The notes beneath the pieces were generated by a model. It ran no database searches. It saw only the letters and a list, made by a program, of their open reading frames with translations, and was not told the origin of the DNA. Shown in pieces: positions 1-11,138 of a DNA stretch of 64,000 bases; the first letter of the stretch is position 1; each line of letters starts with the position of its first letter. A program made the position numbers and the translations under genes. Source of the stretch: Burkholderiales bacterium (lineage in GTDB: Bacteria; Pseudomonadota; Gammaproteobacteria; Burkholderiales; SG8-39); contig JAOSJV010000001.1 in assembly GCA_027493935.1 (NCBI GenBank), forward strand, positions 1,941,687 to 2,005,686, written 5' to 3'.

Positions 1-1103
<1,103 letters not shown>

Positions 1104-1126
1104 TCAAGCTTGGATCGGCGACATGG

Positions 1127-1182
1127 TTGACACGAGCGCGACGAACTCTCTATTGACACGAGGGCGACGAACTCCCTATAGT
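1127..1182 (+). promoter_or_regulatory. Promoter and 26-bp tandem direct repeat ahead of the IclR gene
   Basis: Two adjacent 26-bp units (1127-1152 and 1153-1178) differ at only two positions; both begin TTGACACGAG. The second unit gives a near-consensus sigma70 promoter: TTGACA at 1153-1158, an 18-bp spacer, and TATAGT at 1177-1182. The first TTGACA has no matching -10. The repeat covers the promoter that would drive the IclR gene and faces the divergent reductase, so it may be the regulator's operator. That role is inference. Confidence 0.65.
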
Positions 1183-1242
1183 CCGAGCCGATACGCGAAT
1201 AAGAATTCGCAATCCGAACAAAGCATCGGGAGCAGCCTGCAC

Positions 1243-2086
1243 GTGGTTTTGCGATCTTCGCGGCACGGCGAGAGGCCGAGTGTTTCGGAAAACCCGAAGA
1301 ACCTGGTCCAGTCCCTGGCCAAGGGATTTCGCGTGCTCGAGGCGTTCTCCGCCGTCGAGCCCGAACTGCCGCTCGCCGAGCTCGCCCGGCGCGCCGAGCT
1401 CGACAACGCCACCGCGTTTCGCCTGCTGAACACGCTCGTGATGCTCGGCTACGTCGAGCGCGCCGCGCGCGGCCGCAACTTCCGGCTGTCGCTGAAGGTG
1501 CTCGACCTCGGCTTCAACGCGATTGCCCGCATGGAGATGCGCGAGCGCGTGCGTCCGGTGCTGCGTTCGCTCGTCGGCGAGGTGAACGAGGCCGCGAGCG
1601 TCGCGGTACTGGACGGCGCGGAGGCGGTGTACATCGAGCGCGTGCAGGCCGGCATGGTCCGTCTGGGCGTCGACGTGCGCGTGGGCTCGCGGATTCCCGC
1701 GTACTGCTCTGCGGTTGGGCTTGCGATCCTCGCCTGCCTGCCGAAGAGCGAGCAGATCCGCATCCTCGGTCTCGCGCCGCGCGTGAAGCTCACGCCGCGG
1801 ACCGTGACCGACCAGCGCGAAATCCTGGCCCGCCTAGCGCGCGTTCGGCGCGACGGCTATATCGTGGTCGACCAGGAGATCACGAGCGGATTGCGGGCGC
1901 TCGCCGCGCCGGCGCTCGACGTGGACGGGCATCCGATCGCCGCTGTCAGCGTGGTCGCGCCGGTGCTGCGCATGCCGCTCGAGGCGTTCTTGAGGGAAGG
2001 CCGTCAACCCCGTGCTGGATGCGGCGCGTACGATTTCCAAGGCGATGCAGTCCGGCGGCGCCACCGCGCTGCCGCCGGCGGCGTGA
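1243..2086 (+). CDS. IclR-family transcriptional regulator (frame break near the C-terminus)
   Basis: N-terminal winged helix (about residues 22-85, with VQSLAKGFRVLEAF and LAELARRAELDNATAFRLL) followed by the IclR effector domain, including VGSRIPAYCSAVG and the region around EITSGLRALAAP. About 280 aa, normal for the family. The start is set at GTG 1243, preceded by a GGGAG box; the frame is open further upstream, but that part overlaps the promoter. The frame shifts at the GGG run 1994-1996: removing one G restores the usual amphipathic end (KAVNPVLDAARTISKAM) and the stop at 2086. It probably controls the catabolic genes on either side, responding to a small carboxylate. Confidence 0.85.
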
Positions 2087-2128
2087 TGGGGTGACTTACC
2101 AACTGTGCGTGTGCGAGGAGAGCAAGCG

Positions 2129-3070
2129 ATGGCGAAATGGGACTACAAGGGCATACTCCCGGCGATGCAAGTGCCGTTCAAGCCCGATTACTCGATCGAC
2201 GAGGGCGAGCTGCGCCGGTTCACGGCGCGGCTCGGCGCCACGCGGGGCATCACGGGCCTGGTGACGAACGGACACACTGGCGAGGTGTTCGCGCTCACCG
2301 CGCCCGAGCGCGCCGAGGTCACGCGGATTGTGGCCGACGAGGTGAAGGACAAGATGCCGGTGGTTTCGGGCATCTGTGTCGAGGGTATCATCGACGCCTG
2401 CGAGCACGCGGTGATGGCGCGCGACGCCGGCGCTTCCGCGTTGCTCGTCATGCCGCCGCACCAGTGGCTGCGGTTCGGCATGAAGCCCGAGCACGTCATC
2501 GAGCACTTCAGCGAGATCGGCAAGGCGTCGGGACTCGATCTGTTCGTGCACGTGTATCCCTCATGGACGCGAGCTGCGTACTCGTGCGAGCTGCTGGCCG
2601 AGCTCGCGCGGCTGCGGCACGTCAAGGCGTTCAAGCTCGGTACGCGCGACATGAACAAGTACGCCATGGATATCAAGGCGATTCGCGACGCCGCACCGGA
2701 GAAGACTGTTCTCACATGCCACGACGAGTACCTCCTGCCGTCGATGGTCCAGGGTGTGGACGGCGCGCTGGTCGGCTTCGGCTCGTTCCTGCCCGAGAAG
2801 ATCGCGGCGCTCTGGGAGGCGGTCCAGGCGGGCGACCTCAACCGGGCGATGCAGCTCCAGCTCGAGATCAACCCGCTCAAGCAGGCGGTCTACGGCTTCG
2901 GCGAGCCCACCGGCGAGGCGCACGCCCGCATGAAGGCAGCGATGGCGCTCGCCGGCCTGATGAAGTCGCCGCTGTGTCGGCGACCGGCGCGGCCGGTCGA
3001 GGGCAAGGACCTGGCGGCGATCAAGGACGCGCTGCGCGGGGCCGGTATGCTCCAGCGCGAGGCGGCGTAG
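2129..3070 (+). CDS. Dihydrodipicolinate synthase / N-acetylneuraminate lyase family protein
   Basis: 313-aa class I aldolase-type TIM barrel. The Schiff-base lysine is K169 in AFKLGTRD, and the catalytic tyrosine is Y143 in HVYPSW. The TNGHTGE motif near residue 47 replaces the GTTGE of true DapA, as in the many paralogues that cleave or dehydrate sugar acids or keto acids. The ATG at 2129 follows a GAGGAGAGC ribosome site. It sits between the IclR regulator and a TRAP transporter, so a role in breaking down the imported acid is more likely than lysine synthesis. The exact substrate cannot be read from the sequence. Confidence 0.85.
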   Translation: MAKWDYKGILPAMQVPFKPDYSIDEGELRRFTARLGATRGITGLVTNGHTGEVFALTAPERAEVTRIVADEVKDKMPVVSGICVEGIIDACEHAVMARDAGASALLVMPPHQWLRFGMKPEHVIEHFSEIGKASGLDLFVHVYPSWTRAAYSCELLAELARLRHVKAFKLGTRDMNKYAMDIKAIRDAAPEKTVLTCHDEYLLPSMVQGVDGALVGFGSFLPEKIAALWEAVQAGDLNRAMQLQLEINPLKQAVYGFGEPTGEAHARMKAAMALAGLMKSPLCRRPARPVEGKDLAAIKDALRGAGMLQREAA

Positions 3071-3099
3071 CGTGCCGTTCGCGAGAGGTTCGTAGACAC

Positions 3100-3134
3100 G
3101 CGCGGCGCGTACGGTCCGTGCCGACGCGCCGCGC
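3100..3134 (+). terminator. GC-rich hairpin between the DapA-like and TAXI receptor genes
   Basis: An 11-bp perfect stem (GCGCGGCGCGT at 3100-3110 pairing with 3124-3134) with a 13-nt loop. There is no downstream T run, so it is not a classical intrinsic terminator. It could cause partial termination or protect the mRNA end, setting different levels for the enzyme and the binding protein. Confidence 0.5.
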
Positions 3135-3163
3135 TTGCATCCCGTCGAGAGGAGGAGTGTGAA

Positions 3164-4170
3164 ATGAGATCTGCATCCAGAAGGCTGTATCACGCGCTAG
3201 GGGCGGTGGCAATCGGCGCCGCGCTGGCGACCGCCGGCACGGCACGCGCCGAGGAGATCAAGTTCGGCGCGATGCCGCTCGGATCGATCTGGTACGTGTT
3301 CGCCGCGAGCTTCTCCAAGCTCATCCAGCCGACGCTACCGGCCGGGTCCAAGATGGAAGTCATCGCACGCGGCGGCGGCGTCGGCAACCCGATCGCTGTG
3401 GACAGCAAGAAGGCCGACGTCGCGCTAGCCAACGTCTGCACGTCGGTCTGGGCGATGAACGGCGAGCCGGAGATCTACAAAGGCAAGAAGTACCCGAACA
3501 TCCGCGCACTGCTCGGCGGGCTGAACGAGGTATGGATCGCTGCGATGCTCACCGAGGACTACATCAAGCGCACCGGCAACGACACGCTGGAAAAGGCGCT
3601 GCTTTCCAAGCAGCCGCCGCGGGTCATTATGAAGCCGGCCGGCAGCACGGTGCCGCCGTCGGTGCGGATGGTATTCGAAGGTCTCGGCCTGACGTTTGAG
3701 AAGTACAAGGCCGCGGGCGGCGAGATCATTCAGGTGGGCGTAAGCCAGATCCCTCAATGATGCGCGACGGGCGCGCCGATCTCTACTTTGAGAGCGTGTC
3801 GCCTGGCCATCCGGCCACCACCGAGGTAACGCTCACCGTCCCAGTGCGCTTCGTCGATCTGCCGCAAGAATCGCTCAAGGTGCTGGGCGCGAACGGACTC
3901 AAGGTGCACCCGCTGCCGCAATCCTTCAAGGGCCAAAACGGCCCGACCAAGGCGGCGGACTTCGGCACCAACCTGATCGTACACAAGGACATGCCGGAGG
4001 CGACCGCCTACGCGATCACCAAGGCGATCGTCGAGAACCGCGACGCGCTCGTCGCCGAGAACAAGGCGATGCGCGGGTTCGTCGCGAAAGACGCCTGGCG
4101 GCCGGAGAACGTCGGCATCCCGCTCCACCCGGGCGCGGTCAAGTACTACAAGGAACGTGGATGGATGTGA
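3164..4170 (+). CDS. TAXI-family TRAP transporter solute-binding protein (frame break)
   Basis: Periplasmic receptor of a TAXI-type tripartite transporter. It has a signal peptide (twin Arg-containing n-region, hydrophobic core, cleavage after GTARA at about residue 29), then the mature start EEIKFGAMPLGSIWYVFAAS, which matches the TAXI pattern of ligand-loop GSxxY. The first 198 codons end in a premature TGA at 3758. The remaining 137 codons continue in another frame from 3757 (DGRADLYFES...GVKYYKERGW-type end), so one base is missing near 3756. Together they give about 335 aa, the usual length. Ribosome site GAGGAG at about 3151. The apparent ATGA junction mimics two coupled genes but is not one. 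Confidence 0.88.
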
Positions 4171-4299
4171 GGACGGTCGCGCGTCGGTAGCGCGCTCGTT
4201 CCGCCCTTGTCGAGGCAGGCGCCGGCCCGCCGGAAACCGGGCACCGGTGCCGTGCCGCCGCGGTAAGCCGGGCGCATCCCGCCGCGCAGAGGGAGACTC

Positions 4300-6184
4300 G
4301 TGGACACCCTGCAGCGTCTGGTGCGCCCGCGTTGGCTCGTGGCCGTCGGCTGGCTCGCGTTCCAGCTTTACATTCTGTACGAGCCGTTGCCACCGACGGC
4401 GCAGCGGCCGGTACACGTCGCGTTCGCGCTCGCGGCGACGTTCCTCTTCCTGCCGCTCGGCCCGGGCATCTGGCGCCGTGTGGTCGACTGGTGCCTGGTC
4501 GCCGGAACGATTGCCATGCTCGGCTACTACCTCGCCGACTTCCAGCGCCTGTACGAGCGCATGGACGGTATCGACGAGGTGCTGGTGCAGGACCTCGTCT
4601 TCGGCACGCTGGTCCTTCTGCTGCTGTTCGAGGGGACGCGACGCACCGTAGGCTGGAGCCTGCTCACGGTCGTGCTCGCGTTCGTGGCCTATGGGTTCCT
4701 CGGTCCATGGTTCCCGGGCTGGCTGCAGTTCGGCGGGTTCGAGTACGCGACGTTCATCGAGATCGTGACCATGGCGACGCACGGTATTCTCGGCGTTACC
4801 ACGGAGACCTCGGTCACCTTCGTCTTCTACTTCATCCTGTTCGGGGTCGTGTACTCGGCCACCGGAGGCGGCGCGCTGTTCATGGACAGTGCGCTGCGCG
4901 CGGTCGGCCGTCGCAAGGGCGGCGCCGCGAAATCCGCGATCGTCTCGAGCGCCATGTTCGGCAGCGTGAGCGGGAGTGCGGTGGCGAACGTGATGGCGAC
5001 CGGCGTGTTCACGATCCCGCTCATGAAACGGACCGGCTACACGCCGGAAGAGGCCGGCGCCCACGAGGCGACCGCGTCGACCGGCGGGCAGCTCATGCCG
5101 CCTGTGATGGGTATCGCCGCGTTCGTGATGGCCGAGCTGCTCGCCACGTCCTACGCGCGGATCGCGATCGCCGGGCTGATTCCCGCCGTCGCGTACTACT
5201 TCGCGCTCTACATGATCGTCGACCTGAAGGCGAGGCACCGGCGGGTCGGCTCGCTCGCGCCGGAGGAGATCGCCGCGATCCCGCCGATCCTGCCCCGGCT
5301 GCACCTGTTCCTGGCGCCGATCGCGCTGATCGGCCTGCTCATCGCGGGCTTCTCGGCGACGATGGCGGCGATGGTGGCGAGCGTGATCGCGCTGGCGTCG
5401 TGCTTCCTGCGCACTGCCACGCGGATCGGCGCGAAGGCGGCGCTCGAGATGGTCGAAGATCTCGCCAGCCAGGCTGCGCAGGTGGCGATTCCCATCATCA
5501 CGATTGGCATTATCATCGCGGTCGCGATCCAGTCGAACCTCGCGCTGAAGTTCTCGACCCAGCTCATCTCGATCTCCGGCGGGACCCTGATCGGCGCGAT
5601 GCTGTTCATCATCCTCGGCTGCCTCATCATGGGGATGGGCCTGCCCACGGTCGCCGCGTACATCATCGGCGCGATCGCTTTTTGTTCCGGCGATCACCAG
5701 GCTCGGAATCGACACGCTCGCAGCGCACTTCTTCGTCATGTACTACTGCGTCATGTCGATGATCACGCCGCCGGTCGCGCTCGCCTCGTACGCCGCGGCA
5801 GGTCTCGCGAAGGCGGACGCGATGCGCACCGGGTGGCTCGCTTTCAAGCTCTCTTTCGTGCTGTTCCTGATCCCGTTCGCGTTCGCTTTCGATCCGGCGC
5901 TGCTGTGGTCGGGGTCCTTCGTGTGGATCGCGCTCGCGTTCGCATCGATGATGGCGGCGACTTTGGCCTGGGCGGTGATGCTGCAGGGATACCTCGTCTG
6001 CCCGCTCAGCTGGCCGGAGCGCGTCCTGTTCGGCGCGGCATCGCTCACGATCATTTTCGGCAGGACCGGAACGCTCGCGTGGGGCGCGGGCTGCCTGCTG
6101 CTCGCCGGGCTTGTCGTGTGGGGGGCACTACTGCGTCCGCGCGTACTCGGCAGCGGCGCGCCCGCGGGGGCGCCGCTCGAATGA
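4300..6184 (+). CDS. TRAP transporter permease, fused small and large subunits (DctQM type; frame break)
   Basis: About 627 aa of mostly membrane segments. The first ~130 residues hold four helices of the DctQ-like small subunit; the rest is the DctM-like channel, with GSVSGSAVANVMATG, TASTGGQLMPPVMG and MGMGLPTVAAYI as recognisable signatures of fused TAXI permeases. It starts at GTG 4300 after a GGGAG site. A T run at 5679-5683 has one T too many; with four Ts the frame continues into FVPAITRLGID and a PPVALASYAAAGLA segment. The stop overlaps the next start as ATGA at 6181-6184. It partners with the receptor just upstream and imports a carboxylate using an ion gradient. Confidence 0.9.
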
Positions 6185-7593
6185 CGCTGGACCTGCGCTC
6201 CTTCCTGGCCGCGAGCACGGCGGAGTGCTGGCGTGTGGCCGAGCCGGTTTCGGTCGTGCACGAGATCACGGCCCTGCAGCACGCGCTGTCGGCGAGCGTG
6301 CGCTATCCCGTGCTGCAGATCGAGCAGCCGCTGCGCGCCGACGGAAGCACGAGCGCGATCCCGGTCGTGACCAATCTGTTCGCGAGCCGGTCGCGCGTTG
6401 CGCGCCTGCTCGGCCTCGCCGACGAGCGGAAGGCCGCGGCCGGGATCGCGGCGCTCGCCAACGCGCGGCGCGTGCCCGTCCTCGTGAGCGCGGCGCCGGT
6501 GCAGGAGCTCGTGAGCCACGGTGATGCCGCGAGCCTGTTCGACCTGCCGGTGCTGCGCCAGCACAGCCTGGACGTCGGCCACTACATCACCTCCGGTCAC
6601 TGCACGACGGTTGACCCGGACACCGGTCTGGACAACACGTCGCTGCAGCGCTGCTGGGTGCGTGAGCCGCGCCTGATGACGTACTACCCGTATGAGGGCT
6701 CGCACAACGCGCGCAACGTGCGAAAGTGGTGGGCGCAGGGTCGTGCGTGCCCGTTCGCGCTGTGGATCGGCCATCACCCGAAGGTCATGCTCGGCGCGCA
6801 GGCAAAGCTCGGTCACCCGGAAAGCCACTGGGCCGCGGCGGGCGGCATCGCGGGCGCGCCGGTGCGACTGGTGCCTACGGTCACGCACGGCGAGCGGCTG
6901 ATGGTGCCGGCCGATGCCGAGATCGTCGTCGAGGGCTGGGTGCCGCCGCATCGCCTCGCCGCCGACGGGCCGTTCGCCGAGTACACCGGGTACGTCGGCG
7001 TCCAGGTCGCGACGCCAGTCGTCGAGGTGACCTGCATCACGCGCCGCGCGGACGCCATCTACGTCGACTTCGGCGCCGGGCTCGAGGATCATCTGATTCC
7101 CGAGAATATGATGATGGAGGGCCGGCTCTACCAGCTCGCGCACGCGGTCGCGCCCACGCTCGCGAATGTGCACGTGCCGTTCTCCGGCCGGCGCTTTCAC
7201 GCGTATCTGCAGCTACGCGATCCGCCACGGGGGGAGGTGCGCGACGCCCTGACCGCCGCGCTCGCCTACCGTCGACTGCGCACCGCGATCGCGGTGGACG
7301 AGGATGTTGACCTATTCGACGAGCGTGCGGTGCTGTGGGCGGTGGCGACGCGCGTTCAGTGGCATCGCGACCTGCTTCGCATCGATGGGCTCACGCATCC
7401 GAACCTGGATCCGTCGCTGCCGCCCGGCGCGGCGACGATCACCAAGGCGGGCATCGACGCAACGTTGCCGCCTGCGCGCGCGGCAGGCCGGCCGCGGCCG
7501 TTTGCGCCCGTGAACGCGATGCCGGAGGCGGCCCTCGCGCGGGCGCGCGCGCAGGTCGCCGCGGCGGACGACGCAGGTTGGCCGCGCACATGA
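6181..7593 (+). CDS. UbiD-family decarboxylase (prenylated-FMN dependent)
   Basis: 470 aa, start ATG 6181 overlapping the permease stop by 4 bp. Family features are PVVTNLFASRSRVARLLGL near residue 60, the metal and prFMN region ending in GPFAEYTGYVG (acidic residue near 267), and the late block GLEDHLIPENMMMEGRLY. These enzymes add or remove CO2 on aromatic or alpha,beta-unsaturated acids with the prFMN cofactor made by UbiX. Association with a TRAP carrier, rather than with ubiquinone genes, points to catabolism of an imported carboxylate. No ubiX is visible in the window. An Arg/Tyr-rich segment (residues 162-184) looks specific to this subgroup. Confidence 0.88.
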   Translation: MTLDLRSFLAASTAECWRVAEPVSVVHEITALQHALSASVRYPVLQIEQPLRADGSTSAIPVVTNLFASRSRVARLLGLADERKAAAGIAALANARRVPVLVSAAPVQELVSHGDAASLFDLPVLRQHSLDVGHYITSGHCTTVDPDTGLDNTSLQRCWVREPRLMTYYPYEGSHNARNVRKWWAQGRACPFALWIGHHPKVMLGAQAKLGHPESHWAAAGGIAGAPVRLVPTVTHGERLMVPADAEIVVEGWVPPHRLAADGPFAEYTGYVGVQVATPVVEVTCITRRADAIYVDFGAGLEDHLIPENMMMEGRLYQLAHAVAPTLANVHVPFSGRRFHAYLQLRDPPRGEVRDALTAALAYRRLRTAIAVDEDVDLFDERAVLWAVATRVQWHRDLLRIDGLTHPNLDPSLPPGAATITKAGIDATLPPARAAGRPRPFAPVNAMPEAALARARAQVAAADDAGWPRT

Positions 7594-7772
7594 GCGGCGC
7601 GACTCCGGCGTGGGAGAAGCAGGGCGCGACCGCGTGGGCACAGTGCCCGCAGTGCGCGAGCTGGTTTCCGGTCGCGGTGCCGCTCGTGGCGCTCGGTGCG
7701 GTCGACCTGCGCTGCCCCGGCTGCGGCGCGGCGTTCAGGCCGGAGGCCGCGCGCGACGTGCTGCTGCCGTGA
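7590..7772 (+). CDS. Small zinc-ribbon protein coupled to the UbiD decarboxylase
   Basis: 60 aa, start ATG 7590 overlapping the UbiD stop as ATGA. It contains two Cys pairs, AQCPQCASWF and RCPGCGAAF, spaced about 21 residues apart, which is a typical treble-clef or zinc-ribbon layout. Small CxxC proteins accompany UbiD/UbiX-type enzymes in hydroxyarylic acid decarboxylases (the D subunits of Vdc/Ecd-type systems). By position and motif this could be an equivalent subunit; sequence relationship to those proteins is not shown. The alternative is an independent small metal-binding protein. Confidence 0.7.
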   Translation: MSGATPAWEKQGATAWAQCPQCASWFPVAVPLVALGAVDLRCPGCGAAFRPEAARDVLLP

Positions 7773-7785
7773 GCAGAGGGCGCGG

Positions 7786-8872
7786 ATGGGCAAGGGCGCC
7801 GTCTTTCCTTCCGAAGCCCGGTGGTCGACCGACCCCGAGACCGGCACGCGCATCCGCCAGGTGACGGCACATCGGTCGATCCATCACCATCCGTTCTTCT
7901 TCGTGCCGGCGTGGGACGACGCGATGCGCCGGCTGGTGTTCGTTTCGCACCGCACGGGCGTGGCGCAGCTCTACGCGGAGATTCAGGACGACGGTTGCAT
8001 TGTGCAGCTCACCGACCGAGACGATCTCGTGGAGTGGTCGTTCTACCCGTCGCATGACGGCACGAGCGTGTTTTTCGTGGCCGGCACCGGCGCGTGGCGG
8101 CTCGATCTCGCGACGTTCGAAGAGGAATGCCTCGCCGATTTCGGCCGGGTCAGGATGCGTGAGCGCGGCATGGTCGGCGCCGCGATGGGCACCACCGCGC
8201 TCTCGAGCGACGACCGCTGGTGGGCGATCCCGGTCAAGGCGGAGAGGGTGGCGCGCTTCCATATCGTGGACACGCGTCGCGGCGGTGCCGAAGTGATTCT
8301 CGAACGCGACACCATCGGGCATCCGCAGTTTCACCCGGACGATACCGGTCTCCTCTTCTACGCCGGCCCGCTGACGAACCGGATCTGGGTCGTGGGGCGC
8401 GACGGCAGCGGAAGCCGCAATCCGTATCCGCGCACAGATTCCGCGCAGTGGATCACCCACGAGAGCTGGATTCCCGGAACGCGCGAGCTCGCATTCGTCG
8501 ACTGGCCGCGCGGCATGAAGGCGGTGAACGTCGACACCGGCGCGGTGCGCGACATCACGCGTTTTCCCGCATGGCACGCCGTGGCCGACTGCCGCGGCGA
8601 GCGCATCGTGTGCGACACCACGTTTCCGGACCGCGGGCTGCACGTGTTCCCGGTGCGCGGCGCCGAACACGCTGTCCGGCGTCTATGCTGCCCGCGCTCG
8701 AGCAACGCGGGCGCGCACTGGGGCGGGCCGTTTCCGTACAACGACGGCCCGCGCGAGGTCTACGCGCCGCAGCATACGCACCCCCCACCCGCGCTTCTCG
8801 CCCGACGGCACGCGCGTCGTCTACACTTCCGATGCTAGCGGGCACGCGCAGATCTACGAGGTCGTGCTATGA
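7786..8872 (+). CDS. Oligogalacturonate-lyase-like beta-propeller protein (frame break)
   Basis: About 361 aa with WD/PD40-like blades. Characteristic segments include IGHPQFHPDDTGLLFYAG, WITHESWIPGTRE, VCDTTFPDRGLHVFP and, after the break, QHTHPHPRFSPDGTRVVYTS. The conserved His-rich and Asp residues of the oligogalacturonate lyase family (PelW/Ogl) seem present. These cytoplasmic enzymes cleave short unsaturated uronides by a metal-assisted elimination. The C run 8781-8786 has one extra base; with five Cs the frame runs to TGA 8870-8872. The stop overlaps the next ATG (8869). No signal peptide. In this cluster, with no other pectin genes, the substrate may be another acidic sugar or acid. 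Confidence 0.78.
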
Positions 8873-9659
8873 GTCGGCGGGCCGCCGAGCCGGCCGATCG
8901 GTCGCCTCCGCAGGCGCTGCGGGAAGCGATTCGCGCGGGTCGCCACACCGGCCCCACGCGCGGGCATGCGCTCGGGTATGTGCACTGCAATCTCGCGGTG
9001 CTGCGCCGCCAGCACGCGTTCGACTTCATGCTGTACTGCCAGCGCAACCAGCGCGCGTGCCCGGTGCTGGAGGTGTGCGACCCGGGCGACCCGGAGCCGA
9101 AACGGCTCGCGCCGGGGCGGACCTGCGCACCGATCTTTCGGCATATGACGTCTTCCGCGACGGCCGCCGCGTCGCGCGCGTGCACGACGTGCGCGACCTG
9201 TGGGCGGGCGACCTGGTGGCGTTCCTGATCGGCTCTGGAATCACGTTCGATCAGGCGCTCCAGCGCGCTGGTGTGCCGACCGATCGCGACCGCTGGGTGC
9301 TGCGCACGACCCTGCCGACCGAGCGCGCAGGCCGGTTCCAGGGACCGCTGGTCGTGACCATGCGCTGGCTCACGCCGGCGCAGGCGATCACGGCGACGCA
9401 GGTTTCGGCGCGCTTTCCGTTCAACCACGGCGCCCCGATCCACATCGGCGATCCGGCCGCGATCGGCGCCGATCTTGCGGCGCCGTTGTTCGGCCCGCCG
9501 GTCGAGGGCGTCCCCGCGGACAAGGTGGCGGTGTTCTGGGCCTGCGGTGTCACGCCGCACGAGGCGGCGCTCGCCGCGGGACTCGACCTGATGATCTGCC
9601 ATGCGCCCGCGCACGCGTTCGTGACCGACATGAGGTCGGACGAGCTGCACATGCCGTGA
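8869..9659 (+). CDS. YcsI / DUF1445-family putative hydro-lyase (D-glutamate cyclase-like; frame break)
   Basis: About 263 aa. The N-terminal block REAIRAGRHTGPTRGHALGY and the following YVHCNL, LYCQRNQRACPVL and later DLVAFLIGSGITFDQAL are hallmark segments of the YcsI family. One G is missing from the run 9114-9117; restoring it joins LAPGADLRTDLSAYDVF. The family includes mitochondrial D-glutamate cyclase and many bacterial 'putative hydro-lyases' beside transporters. Reaction class is inferred from the family only. Translationally coupled (ATGA) to the propeller gene, which suggests a shared pathway. Confidence 0.85.
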
Positions 9660-9697
9660 CCGTACGGCAACGGTCGCGATGCACGAAAGCGCCGCGA

Positions 9698-9703
9698 TAT
9701 AAT
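9698..9703 (+). promoter_or_regulatory. Candidate -10 box upstream of the MFS gene
   Basis: A perfect TATAAT lies about 60 nt before the MFS start, but no convincing -35 is seen 16-18 bp upstream. It would allow the carrier gene to be expressed separately from the enzymes before it. Confidence 0.35.
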
Positions 9704-9765
9704 GGCGGGGTGCTGCCCTGCATGCTGACACACGCACGCGCGACTCGCTCCCGCTCTCGCGCGCG

Positions 9766-10993
9766 ATGACGGCCGCCGCCGCCACGCCGCTGCGCACCGA
9801 CGTCCGGGTCATCGGCCTGGTGGGGGCCGGGCACGGCTTCTCGCATTTCTACCACCTGACGATACCGCCGCTCTTCCCGCTGCTGAAGGACGAGTTCGGC
9901 GTGAGCTACGCGGCGCTCGGCTCGGTGATGGCGATGTACTTTGCCGTGTCCGGCGTCCTGCAAACCGTCGCCGGGTTCGCGGTCGACCGCTGGGGCGCGC
10001 GGCCGGTCCTGCTCGGTGGGCTCGCGCTGTCGGCGCTGGGACTGGGGCTTGCCGCGATCGTCCCGTCGTTCGCATGGCTCTACGTCTGCGTGCTGGTCGC
10101 CGGCTTCGGCAATTCGGTGTTCCATCCGGCGGACCTCGCGCTCCTCAACGCCAAGATCGCGCCGCGTCGTCTCGGCTACGCGTTCAGCGCGCACAGCATC
10201 ACCGGGTACCTCGGTTGGGCGGTCGCGCCGGTCTTCGCGGTTGCGGTCTCGAACGTCTGGGGCTGGCGCGGCGCGCTCGCCGTCGCCGCGGGCCTCGGTG
10301 CGCTGTTCGCCGCGTTCATGGCGACGCAGCGCATCCTCGGGGCGGCACGCGCGCCGCGCCGCGCGAGGCCGGCGCGCCGGCCGGACTGCGGCACGACGTG
10401 CGCCTGCTCCTCTCGACGCCGGTGATGCTCTGCTTCGCTTTCTTCCTGTTGCTCTCGATGGCGCTGTCGGGCTGGCAGACGTTCTCGACGACCGCGCTCG
10501 CCCAGCTCTATCCGATCGAGCTCGTGTTCGCCTCGAGCGCATTGACCGCGTTCATGCTCGGCAGCGCGGCCGGCGTGGCGTTCGGCGGCGTGCTCGCGTC
10601 GCGCTCGGACCGGCACCGTACGATCGCGGTGGGCGGCATGCTGGGCGGTGCGGTGGGCACGGTCGCGCTCGGCACTGCGGCACTCTCGGTCTCGCTCCTC
10701 GCTCCGATCGCCGCGCTCGCCGGCTTCGCGGTCGGCATCGTCGCGCCGGCGCGCGACATACTCGTGCGCGAGGTCACGCCGACGCATTCGCGCGGCAAGG
10801 TCTACGGCTTCGTGTACTCGGCGCTGACCTCGGCGGACTGGTGGCGCCGCTCGTGCTCGGCTGGCTGCTCGACCGTGGTGCACCGCAGCTCGTTTTCATG
10901 GTCGCCGCCGGGATGATGATCGCATCGATTCCGACAGTCGTGCTGCTGCGGCACCGCTTCGGGCGGTCCGCGGCCGCGCTGCGCGGCCGCTGA
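9766..10993 (+). CDS. MFS transporter (two frame breaks)
   Basis: About 409 aa, 12 predicted membrane helices. The first half (GAGHGFSHFYHLTIPPLFPL, DRWGARPVLLGGLALS) and the second half (SMALSGWQTFSTTALAQLY, SRSDRHRTIAVGG) both show the DRxG-type loop 2/3 and loop 8/9 motifs. Two single G losses, at 10339-10342 and 10832-10833, split it into three frames; restoring them joins ILGGGTRAAPREAG and SALTSGGLVAPLVLGWLLD. It resembles the family of small-organic-acid or fosmidomycin-resistance-like carriers; substrate unknown. Last gene of the catabolic cluster on this strand. Confidence 0.82.
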
Positions 10994-11138
10994 TCCGTCG
11001 GCGGCGGCGTGCCGTCCGCGAGTGCCAAATTGTTGGCAGCCGAAGGCGTGTACGAATGCCGGTTGTCCGGTGTGCGCTCGCTCGTCCCGCGACCGCACTC
11101 GTTAGCATGGTCGGGTCGAATCAACGGAGTCTCGGGAC

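Noticed and set aside
3164..4170. Two translationally coupled genes joined by ATGA at 3757-3760
   Set aside because: Neither half is a complete TAXI receptor; together they make one of normal length, so a lost base explains it better.
4300..7593. A 1097-codon permease-decarboxylase fusion ORF
   Set aside because: The middle is an out-of-frame read of the permease C-terminus; the permease frame continues to 6184 after removing one T, and UbiD has its own ATG.
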